Of a stretch of 9,926 bases of DNA, positions 6,637 to 9,926 are shown one piece after another. Numbering within the stretch: position 1 is the first letter of the stretch; each line of letters begins with the position of its first letter. The notes beneath the pieces were generated by a model. It saw only the letters and a program-made list of their open reading frames with translations, had not been told where the DNA came from and did no database searches. The stretch is from Helicobacteraceae bacterium (GTDB taxonomy: Bacteria > Campylobacterota > Campylobacteria > Campylobacterales > Sulfurimonadaceae): assembly GCA_015488075.1 (NCBI GenBank), contig WFOM01000183.1, positions 1 to 9,926 of the forward strand. Direction: 5' to 3'. A program made the position numbers and the translations under genes.

Positions 6637-8351
6637 TCTTGTATCTTTTGCTCGTAATATCTGTTGACATTTTCATGCACAAAGCCGTTTTTATCTATAA
6701 AACTCACCATGGATGAGTTTAATTTGCTATGATGATCCACTCCCATGACAGCCATAATGGTTTTTATACCTTTTATAAGGTTTTTGTGATAGTTTGCAAC
6801 TTTTTTCGCCTGCTTGTAAACAAGGTATGATTTTCTTCTTTTTTCATCCTGTGTCGCAAGTCCCACAGGGCACTGGTGGCTTCCTTCACCTGAACACATC
6901 CTGGCTCTTATACAACCTGCACTTAGCATAAAACCTCTTGCAATTTGGATATAATCAGCACCAAGACATTTCACTATAACGGCATCATCCGGTGTAAGTA
7001 TCTTTGAGCTTGCAACAAGTTTAACCTTGTCTCTAACACCTATCTGGCTTAACAAATCATGAGCTATAAAAACAGCATCTTTGACATGAAGCCCTACTCT
7101 GTCCATCAAAAACAAAGGTGCTGTTGCACTTCCTCCGTCACCACCGTCTATGGTTATGAAATCCGGTATACCGTCAATCTTTTCAACCGCTCTTCTTTTT
7201 ATCTCTTTGGCATACTCCAAAAAACCTTTTTTGGAAGATATGACTATCTTTATACCTACAGGTTTGCCTGAGAGTTTTTGAAGTTTTGCTACAAAATCAA
7301 AAAGTTCACTTATATTTTTTGCAAAAGGAAATCTGTTTGGAGAGTATAAATCTTTATACGGCTCTACACCTCTGTAGTAAGCTATGGCCGGTGTTACTTT
7401 TTTAGCTATAAGTTTTCCTCCTGTCTGTTTGGCTCCCTGGGCTATTTTAATCTCTGTGGCTTTGCAAAAAGCCATGGTTTTTAAGTATCTTTCCTCATCA
7501 AAGTTTCCATCTTTGTCTCTTGCTCCATACAGCCCGGAACTGAGTTGAAATATAATATCCGGCATATCTTTTGGAGGCTCTTTAGGAAAAACATCAAGCG
7601 GCGCATTCCAGTTTGGTCTGAAGAAAAAATGGTTTTTATAATCAAATATAAATGTATCAACCTCATCTTTTTTGAGTTTTATCTTTTTCATAGTTGTAAT
7701 GGCTATATAGTTGTTTAAAACAATCTTTAGAAAATAAAATAAAAACTTGTCAAATCTGTTAAACTCTACAATCTCCATATATTTATATTCGTTTTTGTTT
7801 TTTAAGTCTATAGAATGTGTGAAAAAAAAGTTTGTTGTTACACTTCCTTCACCGCTGTTTATGGGAAATCCTCCGTCGTATGCACCTTTAACAAATGCTC
7901 TTGTCCCCTCAGGTGATATGGCACCGTCACTCATGGCACTTCTGCCTATTATACTTTTTGCAACAAACGGATGTGGTTTGTCTTCACCGAAAACCACACT
8001 GAAATCATCACTTACTTCATCATCGTTTAGTGTGGTGTTTGCATTGTTTATGATAAATTTTGGATTTGGCTGAGGCTGGCTTGGGGCAAAAGATATAAAT
8101 CCCCTTTTATCGTTTGAGGAGTTATATACCCAGTCTATCTTGTCTCTTGATTCGTAAAAATCCTCACTGCCGAAATATTGCCTGAAAGGCTCTCTGAGTG
8201 CTTCAAAAAAATATCTGAATCTTCCTATAAGAGGATAATTGATAAGGAGTTGGTGTTTTCTTTGTATAAATCTGTCATAAAAAGCTATCGAGACTAAAAT
8301 AATAAAAACGGTTATAAAAAACTCTGCTACATACTCATAAAACCATTCCAT
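6633..8351 (-). CDS. Membrane-anchored FMN-binding glutamate synthase-like protein (GltB central/FMN domain family)
   Basis: 572 residues, related to the FMN-binding part of the glutamate synthase large subunit and to stand-alone YerD-type proteins. Residues 8-26 form one hydrophobic helix followed by RKHQLLINYPLIGRFRYFFE and FRQYF, typical of this stand-alone family. FMN-barrel motifs: SIIGRSAMSDGAISPEG (133-149), NSGEGS (165-170), EIKIAQGAKQTGG (300-312), FITIDGGDGGSATAP (398-412), ADYIQIARGFM (465-475). Cysteines C480, C486 and C494 match the 3Fe-4S site of glutamate synthase but with C-x5-C-x7-C spacing instead of the usual C-x5-C-x4-C. About 70 extra residues sit between NSGEGS and DIIFQLSSGLYGARD. 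There is no glutaminase (amidotransferase) domain, so it cannot by itself use glutamine as classical GOGAT does; its substrate is unknown. AGGG stands about 6 bases before the ATG. It overlaps murI by 4 bp, hinting at a glutamate-related role. Confidence 0.85.
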   Translation of the reverse strand: MEWFYEYVAEFFITVFIILVSIAFYDRFIQRKHQLLINYPLIGRFRYFFEALREPFRQYFGSEDFYESRDKIDWVYNSSNDKRGFISFAPSQPQPNPKFIINNANTTLNDDEVSDDFSVVFGEDKPHPFVAKSIIGRSAMSDGAISPEGTRAFVKGAYDGGFPINSGEGSVTTNFFFTHSIDLKNKNEYKYMEIVEFNRFDKFLFYFLKIVLNNYIAITTMKKIKLKKDEVDTFIFDYKNHFFFRPNWNAPLDVFPKEPPKDMPDIIFQLSSGLYGARDKDGNFDEERYLKTMAFCKATEIKIAQGAKQTGGKLIAKKVTPAIAYYRGVEPYKDLYSPNRFPFAKNISELFDFVAKLQKLSGKPVGIKIVISSKKGFLEYAKEIKRRAVEKIDGIPDFITIDGGDGGSATAPLFLMDRVGLHVKDAVFIAHDLLSQIGVRDKVKLVASSKILTPDDAVIVKCLGADYIQIARGFMLSAGCIRARMCSGEGSHQCPVGLATQDEKRRKSYLVYKQAKKVANYHKNLIKGIKTIMAVMGVDHHSKLNSSMVSFIDKNGFVHENVNRYYEQKIQE

Positions 8352-8379
8352 TTTTTCCCTTGGCCGTTTAATTACAAGT

Positions 8380-8388
8380 ATTGTAGCA
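8380..8388 (-). promoter_or_regulatory. Probable extended -10 promoter for the glutamate synthase-like/murI/dnaX unit
   Basis: The 58 bp gap after rho (8352-8409) holds, on the minus strand, TGCTACAAT: an extended -10 (TGn plus TACAAT, one change from TATAAT). No convincing -35 is found at 17 bp, which is common in Campylobacterota sigma-70 promoters. Transcription would start near 8373, leaving a leader of about 20 bases. No terminator hairpin is evident after rho, so read-through from rho is also possible. Confidence 0.4.
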
Positions 8389-8409
8389 AGTTAGTATTGA
8401 AACAAATCT

Positions 8410-9741
8410 TTAATTGGCATTCATACTTTCTAAAAACTCTTCATTTGTAGGTTTTTTCTTCATGATATTGTAAATAAAAGTAAGAGCTTCTATCTCGTTT
8501 TCCTGTTTTTGAAGCATTTGTCTAAGCACATACACTTTTGAAAGTTTTTCTTTTCCTATTAGAAGTTCATCTTTTCTAGTTCCTGATTTTAGTATATCAA
8601 TTGCCGGGAAGATTCTTCTGTTTGCTATCTCTCTGTCAAGCACAACTTCAGAGTTACCTGTTCCTTTGAACTCTTCAAATATAACCTCATCCATTCTGCT
8701 TCCGGTATCTACAAGAGCAGTTGCTACTATGGTCAGACTTCCGCCGTTTTCTATGTTTCTTGCGGCTCCAAAAAACCTTTTTGGTTTGTGAAGTGCATTT
8801 GCATCAACACCTCCTGAAAGAACTTTACCGCTTGATGGAGTAACAGTGTTATAAGCTCTTGCAAGTCTTGTTATGGAATCAAGAAGTATGACTACATCAC
8901 TTCCCATCTCAACTCTTCTTTTTGCTTTTTCTATAACCATCTCTGCAACTTTTACATGGTTTTTTGCAGGCATATCAAAAGTGGAACTATATACTTCACC
9001 TTTTACCGATCTTTCCATATCCGTAACCTCTTCAGGTCTTTCATCAACAAGCAAAACCATTAGCTCAACTTCTGGATGATTATGACTAATACCGTGTGCT
9101 ATCTCTTTTAAAAGTTCTGTTTTACCGCTTCTTGGAGGTGCAACTATAAGACTTCTTTGCCCTTTTCCTATTGGAGCAAAAAGATCCATCATTCTACCTG
9201 TAAGTCCATCCTCTTTGTATTCAAGTTTTATTTGTTCCGTAGGATAAAGCGGGGTTAAGTTTTCAAAAAGCGGTCTTTTTTTACTCTCTTCAGGAGGAAG
9301 ATAGTTTATAGCTTCAATCTTTATAAGTGCATAGTATCTTTCTTGATCTTTAGGCGGTCTTACTTGACCGGTTACTATGTCTCCGTTTCTAAGTCCAAAT
9401 CTTCTTATTTGCGTATTTGAAACGTAAGCATCGTTTGCGGTGTCTGAGAAGCTTTTATCTATACTTCTCATAAATCCGTAACCCTCTTGAGTTATTTCTA
9501 ATATACCGCTAAAAAGTATATATCCTCCCTGTGCAGTCTGGGCTTTTAGTATCTCAAATATCAAGTCCTGTCTTTTATAATCGTTTGGATTTTCTATACC
9601 CTGTTTTGTAGCAATCTCTACCAGTTCTTCTATCGACTTTACTCTTAATTCTTCTATAGTCAGCCCCTCTACAGGAGTATGTGTTCTTGATTTTGTCTGG
9701 CTTTGTTTTTGGTTATTTTTTTTGTTATTTTGTTCACTCAT
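8410..9741 (-). CDS. rho: Transcription termination factor Rho
   Basis: Hexameric RNA-dependent ATPase/helicase that ends transcription at C-rich, untranslated RNA. 443 residues; E. coli Rho has 419. Order: a polar N/Q/K-rich tail (1-20), the N-terminal helical Rho_N region (about 27-67, [18 protein letters not shown]), the cold-shock-like RNA-binding domain with RNP1-like GYGFMR (87-92), then the ATPase core with Walker [11 protein letters not shown] (199-208), catalytic segment [10 protein letters not shown] (230-239), Walker B VVILLDS (283-289), and the Q/R-loop region [23 protein letters not shown] split over 308-330. All core residues seem present. The ATG at 9741 has AAGG 10 bases upstream, a slightly long spacing. 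It follows tRNA-Asp on the same strand with a long hairpin between them; no clear promoter of its own is seen. Confidence 0.97.
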   Translation of the reverse strand: MSEQNNKKNNQKQSQTKSRTHTPVEGLTIEELRVKSIEELVEIATKQGIENPNDYKRQDLIFEILKAQTAQGGYILFSGILEITQEGYGFMRSIDKSFSDTANDAYVSNTQIRRFGLRNGDIVTGQVRPPKDQERYYALIKIEAINYLPPEESKKRPLFENLTPLYPTEQIKLEYKEDGLTGRMMDLFAPIGKGQRSLIVAPPRSGKTELLKEIAHGISHNHPEVELMVLLVDERPEEVTDMERSVKGEVYSSTFDMPAKNHVKVAEMVIEKAKRRVEMGSDVVILLDSITRLARAYNTVTPSSGKVLSGGVDANALHKPKRFFGAARNIENGGSLTIVATALVDTGSRMDEVIFEEFKGTGNSEVVLDREIANRRIFPAIDILKSGTRKDELLIGKEKLSKVYVLRQMLQKQENEIEALTFIYNIMKKKPTNEEFLESMNAN

Positions 9742-9785
9742 ATGAAGTTTACCTTGCTGTAGATTTGTAGTTTAAGGTAGTATTA

Positions 9786-9834
9786 CTTACCTATTATGGA
9801 AAAATTTGTTTTAAATTCTTCCATAATCGGTAAA
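9786..9834. repeat. Long near-perfect hairpin between tRNA-Asp and rho
   Basis: Plus-strand arms ATTATGGAAAAATTT (9793-9807) and AAATTCTTCCATAAT (9813-9827) pair over 15 bp with one non-Watson-Crick position (a G-U pair in the rho-sense RNA), around a 5-base loop (9808-9812). After one mismatch (9792/9828) pairing resumes with TTACC (9787-9791) and GGTAA (9829-9833), plus a G-U pair in the minus-strand RNA at 9786/9834. It starts about 9 bases after the tRNA CCA end. No T-run follows, so it is not a classical intrinsic terminator; RNA processing or protection, a rho leader structure, or a DNA operator are possible. The rest of this 101 bp spacer shows no clear promoter. Confidence 0.75.
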
Positions 9835-9842
9835 ATATCAAA

Positions 9843-9919
9843 TGGCGCGGTGGACGGGACTCGAACCCGCGACCCCCTGCGTGACAGGCAGGTATTCTAA
9901 CCGGCTGAACTACCACCGC
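9843..9919 (-). tRNA. tRNA-Asp (anticodon GTC)
   Basis: 77 nt including an encoded CCA. Read on the minus strand: acceptor GCGGTGG pairs with CCACCGC, discriminator G, then CCA; D arm GTTC/GAAT around a 9-base loop; anticodon stem CCTGC/GCAGG with loop CTGTCAC, giving anticodon GTC for Asp; 5-base variable loop; T arm GCGGG/CCCGT with loop TTCGAGT. All stems close, with G-T pairs only at one end of the D stem and one end of the T stem. It lies upstream of rho on the same strand and may share its transcript; the upstream neighbour is outside the window. Confidence 0.98.
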
Positions 9920-9926
9920 ATACTGA

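Noticed and set aside
9786..9834. The tRNA-Asp/rho hairpin as an attachment site or insertion-sequence remnant
   Set aside because: tRNA genes are common integration sites, but no integrase, transposase, target duplication or repeat of the tRNA 3' end is present in the window.

Overview
The window looks like a stretch of core chromosome from a low-GC member of the Campylobacterota (formerly Epsilonproteobacteria). The grounds are the strong AT bias, the style of the MurI, RibD, DnaX and UbiE proteins, and the gene neighbourhoods: infB-rbfA-rimP together, and murI close to rho, an adjacency known from Helicobacter pylori. The genus cannot be fixed from sequence reading alone; a free-living Sulfurimonas/Sulfurovum/Arcobacter-type organism would fit.

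Layout. Positions 1-4251 hold a tightly packed plus-strand operon: the 3' part of infB, then rbfA, rimP, ribD and ubiE/menG. Each gene touches or overlaps the next (0 bp gap, then overlaps of 11, 7 and 8 bp). It joins translation initiation and 30S maturation to riboflavin synthesis and the final menaquinone methylation. At 4252 it meets a convergent minus-strand block with a single base between the stop codons. Both stops lie inside one palindrome that probably acts as a bidirectional terminator.

Read 5'->3' on the minus strand, the second block is tRNA-Asp(GTC), a 101 bp spacer with a long hairpin, rho, a 58 bp spacer with a probable extended -10 promoter, a membrane-anchored FMN/Fe-S glutamate-synthase-like protein, murI and dnaX. 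The last three are joined by 4 bp start/stop overlaps.

I found no mobile element, CRISPR array, phage gene or defence system, and no gap over 300 bp without a gene. The points of interest are subtle: a heptanucleotide tandem repeat inside the dnaX C-terminal linker; an in-phase slippery heptamer in dnaX that would give a gamma-like short form; the long tRNA-Asp/rho hairpin; and unusual features of the glutamate-synthase-like protein (a large insertion, altered cysteine spacing, coupling to glutamate racemase).
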